Shown: positions 9,224 through 20,396 of the stretch, piece after piece | How the letters are laid out: the number at the start of each line of letters is the position of its first letter | Position numbering within the stretch: position 1 is the stretch's first letter | Assembly (NCBI GenBank): GCA_040357565.1 | Contig: JBDODJ010000003.1 | From: Cercozoa sp. M6MM | Lineage: Eukaryota > Endomyxa: Ascetosporea | Strand: one strand, 5' to 3' | DNA: 64,000 bases | Notes under the pieces: model-generated | The model's input: the letters and a program-made list of their open reading frames with translations, nothing else | The model's database searches: none | Told to the model about the DNA's origin: nothing | Position numbers and translations under genes: made by a program

Positions 9224-12200
9224 ATGTCACACCCAGGACCTGCAAATGGTCAGCCGCGTCGGCGTCGGCGGAATTCAGCAGATCTGTCGGATGAGTTGAA
9301 AGCAATGACGCACGAGACAGTTTTTGCCGAGATCGACGCAGCGGTTGCTGCGAACGAACTCGAGCAGTCGGAAGCCGACGAGATGAAAGTCCTTTTCACG
9401 GACCTTCACACTGCAGTTTTGGTGACGTACGACCGCGAAAAGTTACTTCTCGAACTTGCCCAAAGGCATAAGCAGTTGGAAGACAGTTTGCGAGGAGAGT
9501 TAACAGAGTTACAACGTCAACTGACGGACAAAAGGCGAAAGATCAGCGTGATTCAAAAGGAAGTTGAAGACGGCACAACAGCTAACCAAGAAGAAGAGCA
9601 GCGTCTTCGGGTGTTGCAGTTTGAGTTGGAAGAATTGCTTCGCGAGCAGTCTGACGCGGAAAAGGAGCTCGAAACGCGCCGAAATGAATACGAAAGACGG
9701 TACCACTCGATTTTGGAACGGCTTGAAGAGCGCACTGCCGAGTTGAAGGTCGAGGAGGAGCGGGACAAATCATCATTGGAGAAAGAACGAGAAAGCGAGA
9801 TCGCAATGCAAGAAGAGGAGAAACTGTTGCACAGCAAGATTTCGCAGCAGCAAGAAGCTGTAGAAGTGGCAAGGCGCGAGTTGCTAGCCTCGCATATGCG
9901 ACCGCAGGAGATCCGAGCGAGCTTGCAGCGCATGGACAATCGAGTGCAAGCTCTCGAAAATCGGAAAAAGCAGCAGGTGACGGCAAAAGAGAAAGCGGTC
10001 GAAGAACACACCGACATGGTTTTGCGGATCGAAGAGCTACAAAGACAGTTTGACAAAGGCACATTTGACTGCACTGTGGCAGAGTCCAAGTTAATCGCCA
10101 TGAAGGAGTCTTGCACCAAACTCCAGGCCCGGGCTCAGAAGACGCGCAACGCGATCGATCGCGTGATGGAGAGCAAAGTCATTGTGGAGACGGACATTTC
10201 GTTGGAGAACAAAGCCATCAAGGATTACGAGCAACAAAAGGAGCGTTTCCGTGCGAAGTTCGTCACTTGTCGCAGGAAACATGAAAAGTTACGCCGAGCT
10301 ATCGACAAGCTTCGAGCGGAGAAACCGGCGTTACAACAGTTGATTACCTCGACCGTGGCTCGCATTTCCCGCACTGAGACGGAAGTGGAGCAAAACAAGG
10401 CGAAAATCATTGACCACCTCGAAGACACCGAACACTTAATGGCTGCCGCTTTGCACGAAGAAATGCGCGCGGAAAAGGAGGTGGCGGCGGTCGACGACAT
10501 TCGCAGCACCCACAAGCAGCTTGAGATTCAAATTCAGGATGCGTAAATTTACTCTAAATCCACGCAGTCTAAACACACTGGATCTGATTGACTTGTTTGA
10601 ATTCGGTGCAATTCTGCAGTGCCGACCAAGCAAAGATTGTGAAATCGGAAGTTGCGAAAGCACGTGCTCGACGAGAGAATATTGTCGTAAACATCAGCAA
10701 CAAAGCGGCGGAGTTGAAGGAGAAAAAGGTGCAAGTGGCACTGCTAGAACATGAATCGATCGAGCAGTGGCAAGCACAGCGACAGATCACGCGTGCACTC
10801 GATCACTGTCGGACCGAGTACGATGTCATCAAGATGCAAAGGAACAAATTCGCGACCGGAGCTGCACACGCTGCACAAGAGTGCGCCGAGCTGAGTGAGC
10901 GCATCGAGCTGCTGAAGAACGAGCTTGAGATACTAAGAAACGAATCGGAGAGCAAATCACGTCAGCTTGCGGAGGAGGCTCGGGTACTGGAAGCCGCAAC
11001 AGTCACGCGCGATGAACTTCGACAAGAAGTCAACAACGCGTCGGATTCCTTGTCCAAGTTGTACGCAGATCAAGCACAGCTCGACCGAGACATAGCCTTT
11101 GAGCAACAAACACTCGGTGTTCTCGACAAGGACATGGCGGAACTGCGCGAGCGGTTTGTGCGAGCGACCGCGAGGCGAAACCGCGTCGGATTGCAGCTGG
11201 TTGATCGCAATGATGAACTGGCAGTGCTGTACGAAAAACAGAACGTTTTGCAAAAGGTGCTTGGCGATGCGCAGCAGCAACTCAATGGCAAGGAAGAACA
11301 GATCACGGCAGTGCAGCTTGAGTTACGCGAGCTCCTCACGCGCATCGATGCTGTGCAGGCACGAGCACCTTCCGAGCGTGAGTACGAAACCGTGACGAAG
11401 CAGCAGCAGGATCTTTTGTCCGAACTCGAGACTCTAAAGGAAAAGTTCCAAGAGCTGAGCAACAAGCTCGAAACGCCTGCGCAGGTTGTAAATTTAGACA
11501 CGGATGAAGACGACCGTATGAAGGGAGATTGCAGCACAGACTCAGAACCGTCGGGACGTGTGGTTCGCCACTTAAGTGGCTACGTTCCAACAGTGCAGGA
11601 AGCGTCGACCAAAGCAGAACTGCTCGAAGAGCGTCTTCTCTCCAAGAAAGAGCAACTTCTGCAAAAGGAACTCGTGATCGAAGAAGTAGGCTTCATCAAC
11701 GAACAGCTGCGAGCAAAGGCTGCCGACAATCACGCACTTACTTTGCAACTCGCCGAGAAACTCAACGAGTACCAGGGCAAGGTGCGAAAGCTGACGCGAG
11801 CGATGATGGCCACCGTTGCCGAGCTCAGTTTTAAACAAGTACCAGTTTTTGCCTCACGTCTTGAGTGTCTCCTTCTGTTCTTTGTGCGATCATTGTCGAA
11901 TTTGTCAGGCAACTGCGCTGAAGCTGGAACATGACTGCAAGCTCGCACAGAGCGAGCTGACAGCAGCGAAGCAGCGCCTGCACCGCGGAGAACCACCGAC
12001 CGAGCAGGCAGCACATGAGTGGGCTCGACTTCAGAACGAAAGCGTGCGCCGTCGCAACGCTGCGTTGCGAGCGCAGCGCGAGGCACGTGACATTTTTGAG
12101 ATTGGAGAGGTCCCTTTCAATCAGGCATCAGAAGGTCTGTTTGAGTTGCCATCTACCTTCGATTTCTGTAGCTGCCAGACACACCTGCGGCTGCACAAGC

Positions 12201-12454
12201 TCCAACTAAAGCAGAGACGCGAGCCAATGCGTACATTCCGACCGATGACTTACGCGGCCTCCCTCGTCCTTTTTTGGGCTTTGCCCTCCCCTTCAAGCCG
12301 CAGGTAAATTACAGTTTTCATTTTGCATTGACAAGACTCAGCGGTTTCTTCGGTATTGTAGGTCAACGGTGCACACATGCGGCACTTCCGAGAACCTGCA
12401 ACCTTTGGGGATTTCGAAGACGATGGTGCTGAAAAAACGCGTTCAACTCAGTAG
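9224..12454 (+). CDS. CCDC146: CCDC146 / MBO2 homologue, long coiled-coil ciliary protein
   Basis: Five exons: 9224-10542, 10620-11838, 11909-12134, 12215-12303, 12362-12454, all phase-consistent; about 980 residues. Nearly the whole protein is heptad-rich coiled coil with E/K/Q/R. The conserved C-terminus identifies it: LLSKKEQLLQKELVIEEV, then MMATVAELSFKQ, then HRGEPPTEQAAHEWARL, then NAYIPTDDLRGLPRP, then PFKPQ and GAHMRHFREP, which follow the order seen in human CCDC146 (NAYIPEAD...PLPKP...APFKP...GANMRHIRKP). The family localises to centrioles, basal bodies and the axoneme (MBO2 in Chlamydomonas is needed for normal ciliary waveform). Start: ATG 9224 chosen because upstream in-frame sequence is not coiled-coil-like; ATG 9008 is an alternative. 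Presence implies a flagellated stage. Confidence 0.85.
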
Positions 12455-12638
12455 GTGGCAGTGTCCAGCTGGTTTCTGTTTAATTTCTGGCGCTGAAACT
12501 TTAGTGTACCTAACCATCATCAGTAACTATAACGCGCTGCAATCGAGTTAGTCACTAGCGTAAATTACTTTACGCGCACAAATAAATCTTATGTGGCGAG
12601 ACACCTGCGACAGTCGCCGTGCTGTACTTGTGACGGCC

Positions 12639-14096
12639 TCATTTTAGTTTGCGCTCGACACTCACTTTTGCGTGAGGAGGTTTACGGTACGTCTTGCGGT
12701 AGAAGGCAAGAAAGAGCACCAAGTACGAATACAATATTGCGTTTCCGATCAGTCCTGCGAGAGCATGTCGAACAAACGCTGGCGGAGAATGTGCAAGCAG
12801 TGCAGCAAATGAATGTCAAAATACCTGCGGGTGTCTCGCCTGCTTTGCAAGGCCACGCGAACGCCGCGTCCTCTCCGTAGTACGTGTGGTTTAATGACAA
12901 CACCACGGCGAATGTGCAAGCTGCCACATCGAGCACGAATTGGGTAATTTGCGCTACAGTCAGGACACGCTTCCACCGAGGTCGATACCCCTACAGCAAC
13001 ATGACTTATCCGTGCTGCAGGTTGCCCACTTGCTTTTAAACTAATTTTAAAGCAAAGAAATGAGCATACCAGCGCAGTGAGTGCGTAGTAGAAATACATG
13101 ATGACATGCACAGCGAGATTCAACGTGATGGGAACGTACTGAATGTCTACACAGGGCAAGATACAATGTTCTTAGTTCTGCTAAGTGTATGGGACTGCAA
13201 GTTAAATTTACCGGCCTGATAGTACATCTCTATCCCTGGCATAAAAGACATAGTCAACAACCAGCAGCATATTGTAAACTTACGAAGAAGGGCAAGGTAA
13301 ACTTACAAGTGAGGAAGAGAGTTGCAGGGTGGTGATACACGTGCAAGAAGATCAGCGGCTTGTTCTTCAGCACCAATAGCACCTGGTCGAATCAAAAAAC
13401 ACCTCATTTACTAAATTCACCCCCCCCCCCCCCACCCCTTTCCTACCCCCTTTACCTCCTCCCCCGATTTACTCGTAGTAAATGCGAAAGCAAACTGTAC
13501 CGTGTCGAGCAGTTCGTACCATTTAAACCAGTAGTTGAGGTAATAAAGGAACTGCAGTTCTCCGGGGATTGCACTGCCACCATGGAGGCCACAGAGACGC
13601 TCCAGCATCGACTGTGCAGGCACAAACAACAATTTCAACGCCAAAGCCATTTCGACCGAACTGAGTTCAAAACAGAGGTAAGTTACGTCTTGTTGCCGAA
13701 ATCGACGCGCCAATGCCAAGCACATGTCCACCAGCAGCACCAGTGATCCCACACTTAGCTAAATGTACAAGTAACATCATTTGAAACAAGACAAAAGGAA
13801 CCGCTCAACTGGCATGGCATACTGATACTACCAAACTGGAATGCAGAACTGTAAGTCGCTGCAACCACTTGCTCCTTTGTTTCGGCGCAGTGTACACCGC
13901 TTGTAGTCCGTACACAAGCATAAAGTATCCCACGCAGATGCCTCCCACATGCTGCACTTGCGTGAATGGTGTTTCACCAACCTGAAAGAAGACAGGTGGC
14001 AGCACACTCAACAAAGCTGGAGTTGAAGGGAAAAATCACCACAAACTGAAAATTTTCCACGCGCTCTCGCCCGAAAAGCACTCTTGCAATGCTCAT
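12639..14096 (-). CDS. ELO-family very-long-chain fatty acid elongase (3-ketoacyl-CoA synthase)
   Basis: ER membrane condensing enzyme adding two carbons to acyl-CoA from malonyl-CoA. Exons resolved by phase: 14043-14096, 13832-13981, 13501-13758, 13307-13382, 13070-13146, 12825-12990, 12639-12754; about 297 residues, the usual size. The diagnostic motifs appear in order: NYWFKWYELLDT (KxxELxDT), FLHVYHHPATL (HxxHH catalytic box), NLAVHVIMYFYYAL (NxxVHxxMYxYY), KRVLTVAQITQFV (TxxQxxQF) and ILYSYLVLFLAFYRKTY near the C-terminus, with a lysine-rich KLK tail consistent with ER retrieval. Substrate chain length cannot be assigned. Its 3' end lies 184 bp beyond the CCDC146 stop in convergent orientation. 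Confidence 0.92.
13418..13435. repeat. Poly-C tract in elongase intron
   Basis: A run of C followed by acccctttcctacccccttta on the plus strand. It is in the intron between the KWYELLDT and HVYHH exons of a minus-strand gene, so here the C-rich strand is antisense to the transcript, against the usual bias seen elsewhere in the window. Confidence 0.8.
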
Positions 14097-14518
14097 TTCG
14101 GCACGAAGACTTCCGAACTGACTCCTAGGCTGTCAGAAAGGCGTGATGAACCAAAACTGTTCGCTGCCTCTAAATTTTAGTCGGCAACAGGCGTCAGTTC
14201 CAGACGCGTACGTAGCTTGAGCGACTCCCAGAGAGGAAGCTGTATCGAGAAAACGACTCTCAACGCAAAACCCCGAACTTCTTGCTCGAGCCAGCTTGGT
14301 ACCACACAGCAGCAAACTCGATCTCTTTGATCAGCCAAGTTTAAGGCTGCGGGATTCTTTGCAATTGCAGACTGCGTCCGCATATAGACATCAAACCTGG
14401 TTTACTTTACATCTAAAATAAGCTCAACTGGTCCGCGGGGTTCGATCTCGGTATCTAAGGCGCGAAAATCTGGATTTGTCATTTCGGTTGATTCCGCTTG
14501 CTCGGAAGGGAAAGCAAA
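14097..14518. other. Divergent intergenic region
   Basis: 422 bp between the divergent elongase and the unknown gene at 14519. No supported exon; presumably promoters and 5' UTRs for both. Confidence 0.6.
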
Positions 14519-15444
14519 ATGAGCGTTTGCGAGAGTGACTCGGAGGCGCCAATCATGGTGTGCTGGTTTTCTGTCTCCCACGCACCGCAACGGAGCTTGT
14601 GTGATTTTAGAGGAGAAACTCCTCAGTTCGCCTGGCCGAGCTGTGCAACGTGTAAGCCATTTTCGTCCAAGCATTTGCTTTGCAGTCCTTACTGGACATC
14701 CCCCTTCAGCGAGTACCCGGTGGGCGTCAGTGACCTTTGGGTTGGTGAAACTTCGGGTCGAGGTACGTTGAATCGTCAATTTTCTCAACGAGATGATGAT
14801 TATAATTCAACTACAAATTTGCATTGTGCAGCCCGAGTTTCCGTGTTCAATTCCGATGCCGATCGTACGCCAATTTATGATGTGGATGTACCCAAATACA
14901 ACTACGTTTGTCCTGTGTCCTGTGATCTGCAGTGACGGTGGAGTTGACGAATCGTATGTGTCTTGGTCAAGATGAACTCGAACGCGTCAGCGAAATCCTG
15001 CGCGAGTGGCACGAAGCGGAAGAGGTGACATGACATGGACATCCTTTTGTATCACACCGAAAATACGAGTTTGTATCGACATGTAGGTCACACACCGTCC
15101 TTTTTTCACTCTGCGTCGCGAGTGCCGTACGCTATGGCCACACTATTGCACGTTGAACGGTCCATTTGAGTCCTTCTAATTGCAGCCTCATTGGTGGTTC
15201 GGACGCCGCCGAATCTGACATCAGCAGAGGCTATCATTCGCAGTGTCTTTGGTACCAGCGGCTTTGTCTCTGTCTTTCCTTGTACCACCATTAAAGGGTG
15301 GTACTCACAGACTTGGTGACGACGACGGTCGCGCAGTTCAAGCTGCAGAGGAGCCTCGAAGAAGACAAAGAAAGCGAAAGTGTGGATAGTGACAATGCCT
15401 CTTTGGAGTGCATGGGTCAGTGTCTCAAGAGGTGTCATTTATAG
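14519..15444 (+). CDS. Unrecognised protein upstream of the 5'-nucleotidase
   Basis: A phase-consistent exon chain: ATG 14519 (MSVCESDSEAPIM), 14610-14650 (RRNSSVRLAELCN), about 14686-14763 (YWTSPFSEYPVGVSDLWVG), about 14831-14903 (ARVSVFNSDADRTPIYDVD), about 14934-15024 (ELTNRMCLGQDELERVSEI), about 15087-15128 (VTHRPFFTLRREC), about 15187-15251 (VVRTPPNLTSAEAIIRSVF) and 15312-15444 (DLVTTTVAQFKLQRSLEED, then an acidic Ser/Asp tail). If the last exon is not spliced it ends CLKRCHL at TAG 15442-15444. If the donor at 15432 is used, the frame continues into the exon at 15538 and so into the phosphoesterase, making one fused protein. The family is not recognised. Two introns in this chain are very short (about 23-50 nt). 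Confidence 0.5.
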
Positions 15445-15465
15445 CGACTCAGTGGTGTGCATGTG

Positions 15466-15514
15466 TGTGTGTGTGCATGTGTGTGTGCATGTGTGTGTGT
15501 GCATGTGTGTGTGT
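15466..15514. repeat. (GT)n/(CATGTGTG)n repeat
   Basis: Imperfect GT repeat with regularly spaced gcatgtgtgtgt units, in the intron between 15431 and 15538. Confidence 0.85.
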
Positions 15515-15568
15515 AATTGTATCTCTTGTGAATGCAGCTGTCTCGGCACAGCAGTGCGTGCCTACGTT

Positions 15569-18221
15569 ATGGTGCCGCAAGTGCCGGTACATCTCGTGGA
15601 AACGATTCGACAAAAGCTGCGCCCGTCGCAGTGCGCGGCCGTCGAGTTCTTGCTCGTCAGGCAGCGACCTAGTTCACCTGTACTCTTGTTTTTTATGCTG
15701 GTGTGTCTACAGATGTCTGTATGTACATACGTGCAGAGAAAGAAGGACGCGCCGACACTGCGCATCCTGCACTTCAACGACGTGTATCACCTGCGCGAAC
15801 AGAGTCGCACCGACCCGGTCGGTGGTGCCGCACGCTTCGTTCGCGCTGTTCGCAACGTCGATGGTATATGGCTACAACTGTATGTCCATTTGGACCAAGT
15901 GTGTACCCCATGAACTGCAGCCACACGAGGTCACGGTGTGCCGTCGCAACTGTGTCTCTTCTCGGGCGACTGTTTCTCGCCATCTACCATGAGCAGTGCC
16001 ACGCACGGCTCGCACGTACCCTACTACCTATGTCGCCTACTATCTCGAGAGAACAAATGCGTGTGTGATGGCTTTAGATGGTGCCAATCATGAACGAAAT
16101 CGGCGTCAAGGCCGCGTGTTTTGGCAACCACGATTTCGACTTTGGTTTCGGTATTGTTTTTTTTTTGTGTTTCCGTCTTTCTCTCTAGAGGTTGGTGAGG
16201 GCAGGAACGGCACAGAAGCTGACGGAGCGCTGTCACTTTCCGTGGCTTCTGAGCAATCTGCGCGATGGCGATGTATGCCCTGTTGATTGCGTCATCTGCA
16301 CCTGTAACTATTGGGGAATCTGTGTTGGTAGGGTTGTCTGCTGGCAAGTGCGATGGAGAGCAAGGTGATCAAGTGGCGTGGCTGGTGTGTTTGCTCTCTG
16401 TGTCTCTGTGTTTTTGGTGTTATGTGGTGTGTGTGTGCGTATGCGTGTGTGTGTAGTCGCGTCGGATTGATGGGTCTCGTGGAGCAGCAGTGGGTCGACA
16501 CGCTCAACTCGCTGCCCGAGAGTGGACTCGAGTACGAGGAATTCGTCTCGGTGCAGTCACTTTTGTGTCTACTTGACTCCCTTCCTTCTATTGTATATGG
16601 GTCTTACCTGTGTTATCTTGACCCTGCAGTGCGCAACTCGCCTGGAGCAGCGACTGCGAGAAAAAGAGAACTGCGACATCGTGATCGCATTGACGCACAT
16701 GCGACTGGAGCGCGATGTTGTTTTGGCACGCGAGGTGCCTCAGGTATGTGTCTTAGGTGCTACCGTCTCAGCCTTTTGACCTCTTGATGTTGGTGTGAGC
16801 AGATCGATCTCGTGCTGGGTGGACACGATCACTTCTACCGCGTCGTGAAGAACGACGACGGCAAGATTCGCGTCGTCAAAAGCGGCACCGATTTCGAGTG
16901 CTTCTCAATCGTCGACTGCTTCAACCAAGGTACCACCTCCACCACCATCAGTCAAAGCAACTCAACTCAACTCAATCCAATCCAACCCTCCACCAATATT
17001 AACTCAACCCAACACACTTTGGATTTGCAGGCGGCAAGTGGCGTTTCGACGTGCGACGCGTCGACATCACGAGCGACATTGAGCCGCAGAAATCGACGCT
17101 GCAGCTCGTGGATCAACTCACTGGCGATGTCGAGAAGACCCGTGAGTCACCTACCTGTCCTTTTTTCTCCGCGTTTTGGTAAGAAGGATTGTAATTGGCC
17201 AGTCGATCGAGTGATTGGCGAGGTGGCGGTGCCATTGGACTGTCGGTTTGAAACGGTGCGCACACGCGAAAGCAACGCCGGCAACTTCATCACGGACCTG
17301 ATGCGCGAGGAGTTTCAGTGCGATATCGCCATGATCGCTGGTGGCACCATTCGCGGCGTACCCTTGCCTTTATTTGCACACACAGGCATATATATATATA
17401 TGCACATATGTTGATAGCTATGTGTGTACAGAACAAGGAGATACCGGCCGGTTCGATCAGCATCCGCACCGTGCTGTCGGTAGCACTGATGTGTGTACAC
17501 AGTGTAGTGTGTGCAAGGTGTGTACTCTACAAAAGAGTGTAGGTGCTGCCGTTTGAGGACCCGAGTGTCGTGCTGGAGGTGTCGGGTCGCACCATCGTGG
17601 CGGCGCTGGAGAATGGCGTGTCGGGTCTGCCGTCGGTAGTGCTAAAACTGAGGGGAGGGATATTTATCGATATGCGTACGGGAGATGGTTGGTCAGATGG
17701 AAGGTCGCTTCCCGCATGTGAGCGGACTCAAGTTCACGTTCGACTCGCGTGCCGAGCCGTACCAGCGCGTGCGCGACGTGTTTGTCGACTGCGACGAGGG
17801 CGCACCGATCGACCTGGATAAGCGATACTCGCTGAGCACGCGTGCTTACATGTCGCAAGGCAAGGACGGTTTCGAGTGCCTCGTGCCTACCGAGGAAGGC
17901 GGCGATGCCGACAAATATGGACTTGTTACGGTACTTGTGCCCGACGAGGAGACCATGCTGCTGTCAACTCTTGTGCGGCACTTCTTCCACAAGGTGCATT
18001 GTCTTGCCTTCAATACATAGCAAGGAGGTCGATATAGTATCATATGTGTCACGTGTCTACCCAGGTCCACGTGGTCAACACGATGAAAGGACGCGCGGCG
18101 CCCACACGACTGCAGCACCACGGCGCCTCGTCGGCCCGCTGGTTTCGCCTGCGCAGCAAGATCCGTGCCATTCCTTCCCTGTGCGTGTGTGTGTGTGCGT
18201 GTGTGTGTGCGTATGTGTGCG

Positions 18222-18255
<34 letters not shown>

Positions 18256-18370
18256 AGGCAATGATGATTGGCATTGTGCAGATGAACGTTTCGGCAAGGT
18301 GATTGTGGAGCCGCGCATCGAGGGCAGGATAGTCGACTTGGCGCATCAGCCAGATCTTTCGTCCGAGTAG
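15569..18370 (+). CDS. 5'-nucleotidase/UshA-type metallophosphoesterase
   Basis: Two-domain nucleotidase architecture. The metallophosphatase domain shows LRILHFNDVYHL (ND motif), FSGDCFSPS (GD), GVKAACFGNHDFDFG (GNHD), IALTHM and LVLGGHDHFYRVV (GGHDH), giving the dimetal ligand set. The C-terminal nucleotide-binding domain shows RTRESNAGNFITDLMREEF (NxGN), IAMIAGGTIRG, PFEDPSVVLEVSG, VSGLKFTFD and RYSLSTRAYMSQGKDGF. No signal peptide is visible, so it is probably cytosolic, unlike secreted CD73/UshA. ATG 15569 (MVPQVPVHLVETI) is used as start; ATG 15412 (MGQCLK, with Gly2) and fusion to the upstream gene are alternatives. About twelve introns, several with GT microsatellites (16429-16455, 18182-18254) or (AACTC)n (16962-17030). 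Stop TAG 18368-18370. Confidence 0.85.
16962..17030. repeat. (AACTC)n minisatellite in intron
   Basis: Degenerate caactcaactcaatccaatccaaccc array inside a phosphoesterase intron; the reverse complement resembles the TTGAG arrays of UNC-45 introns. Confidence 0.75.
18182..18254. repeat. (GT)n microsatellite
   Basis: GT run with GTGC variants, in the last intron of the 5'-nucleotidase gene. Confidence 0.9.
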
Positions 18371-18570
18371 GCCACGGCCAGTGCCGAGTGGTTTCTTAGT
18401 TTCTTTCGTTTTGTTCTCGCCTGCTTCTTAACGTAAGGTGGGAACGCGAGTTCATTTACGTTACAGTCGATCTCGCGCGACGCGATCCATTCGCGACAAC
18501 TCTGCCTGATGCCACGGTTTTCATTTTTCTCCGGGTGATTAGAGCAGTGCCGTGATTGATCTTGACGTGA

Positions 18571-18851
18571 TCAAAGCACGTTTCTCTGCAGGAAGGAAAC
18601 GATGTGCTGTGTGGTTTCAGCGCGGCACTGCAGGTGCGGAAAATGGCCACTCGGCACTGACTCGATTTGTGCATTGCGGAAGTGGTGGTGTACTGCATCG
18701 ACCGCCTCGCTGAGTAGGACAAATACAGTGCAGCATGGCATATGTGCTTGAAAAGACACTGCAGTACGGGTGCAATCGATCGGAGTTGTCGCCCTTGACG
18801 AAGAGGATTGGCTTCTCGCACTTGGTCTCCGCCGGTGGGACAGGCCATCTG

Positions 18852-18899
<48 letters not shown>

Positions 18900-18909
18900 N
18901 NNNNNNNNN

Positions 18910-18963
<54 letters not shown>

Positions 18964-20114
18964 CGCAACATACATACACACACGCAGACATCACACACCA
19001 CACACACACCACACAACACCACACACCACACACACACCACACAACACCACACACCTACACACAGTGTTGGGGACACAGCAAACATTGGAATCGTACTGGT
19101 GAACGAGGTGCTGTTGATCGCGAAGGTGTTTACTGCACAAAACATACAGTGAAAACCTAAGGAGTGCTGTAAAAAAATCAAACAAAGTGTACGCGTGGAA
19201 TCGCCAGCGGGAAGGAATCTTGCGCCGGCGGTTTTCGGTCGAGTCAAACTCGGCATTGTTTAAGAGAACTGATATAGTCCCAGTGTGTTCAAAAGAGAAA
19301 ACTAAGGGTGAAAGCGAAAACGCACATGCAACGTCCGGCAAAGGCAGTCGCTTGTTCAACTGTGGAGTAACTGGCTCGTTCATTCGCACCTCCAAAGCCG
19401 CATCCAGCAGTCGCGTGTGCGAGTGTTTTTGCGGGACCGGAGCGGCATCCAGCGATACTGGGAACACACGTACCATTTCGCAAAGGAATAATGGAACAAA
19501 GAAGGAAAGGTAAAATGCAACTTACCCATTCCAAGGACACGTGAGTCGTCGGTGAGTCCGTGTCGAGCGAGCATGTTATGGCACTGCAAATCCATCCCAT
19601 GGCAATGACTTGTAAACGACCAAAATAACACACCATCGCTGTCCTGGCACCCATTGAATGTCCAATTAGAATCACATCGTTCTGTTCACTTCACACAAGA
19701 CACGATTCCAGACATGGTAATCTACAGATACTACTCACTGCTGCAGCACTTCGTCCAAGTCAGCAGCCAGATTCAGGTAGCCATGACTCTATCAGAAAAG
19801 CAACAGATCACAAAGCTATTTAAAAAAACGGTAAAAATGAAAGTTAAACTTACTGCGTCGGCAGGCGAGTCGCCGTGGTTCCTCGCGTGTACGAGTGCAG
19901 CATCGAAACGATACGCACCTTCACTCGCCTGCTGCAGTGTCGTCACCAGGTGCTGCGGGAAGCGCGCAAAGGACTCGACTCCCAGAAAGCAGTGCAGGAA
20001 CAGCAACTTCACTTGTCGGACCTGTGAAGGGACATCTTTCGGTGCCTGCGAGACCAGGAGGTCCTCAACGCGCAACCTGACCGGATTCGCTCTTCTGAAT
20101 TGTTTCGCGATCAT
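18571..20114 (-). CDS. ABHD11: ABHD11-like alpha/beta hydrolase
   Basis: A predicted serine hydrolase. From ATG 20114: MIAKQFRRANPVRL, then LLFLHCFLGVESF (oxyanion-side HG-like turn, here HC), ALVHARNHGDSPADA (the DARNHGDSPH motif typical of ABHD11), YLNLAADLDEVLQQ and VILIGHSMGARTAMV with the nucleophile elbow GHSMG. After a middle region of uncertain splicing (19060-19520) come KPILFVKGDNSDRLHPEAV (DNS..., acid residue region) and IESVPSGHFPHLQ (catalytic His), ending VSFLQRNVL at TGA 18571-18573. Human ABHD11 is mitochondrial; here the N-terminus is basic but I cannot confirm targeting. A (CA)n array with a 10-N gap lies in one intron. Converges with the nucleotidase gene, 200 bp between stops. 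Confidence 0.78.
18853..19062. repeat. (CA)n microsatellite with assembly gap
   Basis: CA run split by 10 N (18900-18909), followed to 19062 by a degenerate caccacacaacaccacac higher-order repeat. It is intronic in the ABHD11-like gene. Confidence 0.95.
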
Positions 20115-20396
20115 TCACGAATAATAAGTTTCAAATTGCACAATAAAACAGAGTAGCACATGTGTGCACTGTACTGCATGCTATTATTTTGTGGTTTTGT
20201 TTTTAAACAATTTCCAGAACGCTGCCACGCGTTTTCTCGTCATATATACAGATATCGCGCGAGTGCAGTGTAGTGCTAGTTGCCGTTACAAGCGTTCAAC
20301 CGTAGAGAATGTGCGTTTTACCGAGTGCAGTCGATTGCTGTTTCCAATGATAGAAGAGTTGACACGTGCACATGTTCAGACACCGTCCCGCTTGTG

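Noticed and set aside
9553-10119. 188-codon antisense ORF opposite the CCDC146 homologue (and similar Ser-rich ones at 11070-11537)
   Set aside because: Shadow frame of a coiled-coil coding strand; Ser/Arg-rich composition is the complement of Glu/Lys/Gln codons.
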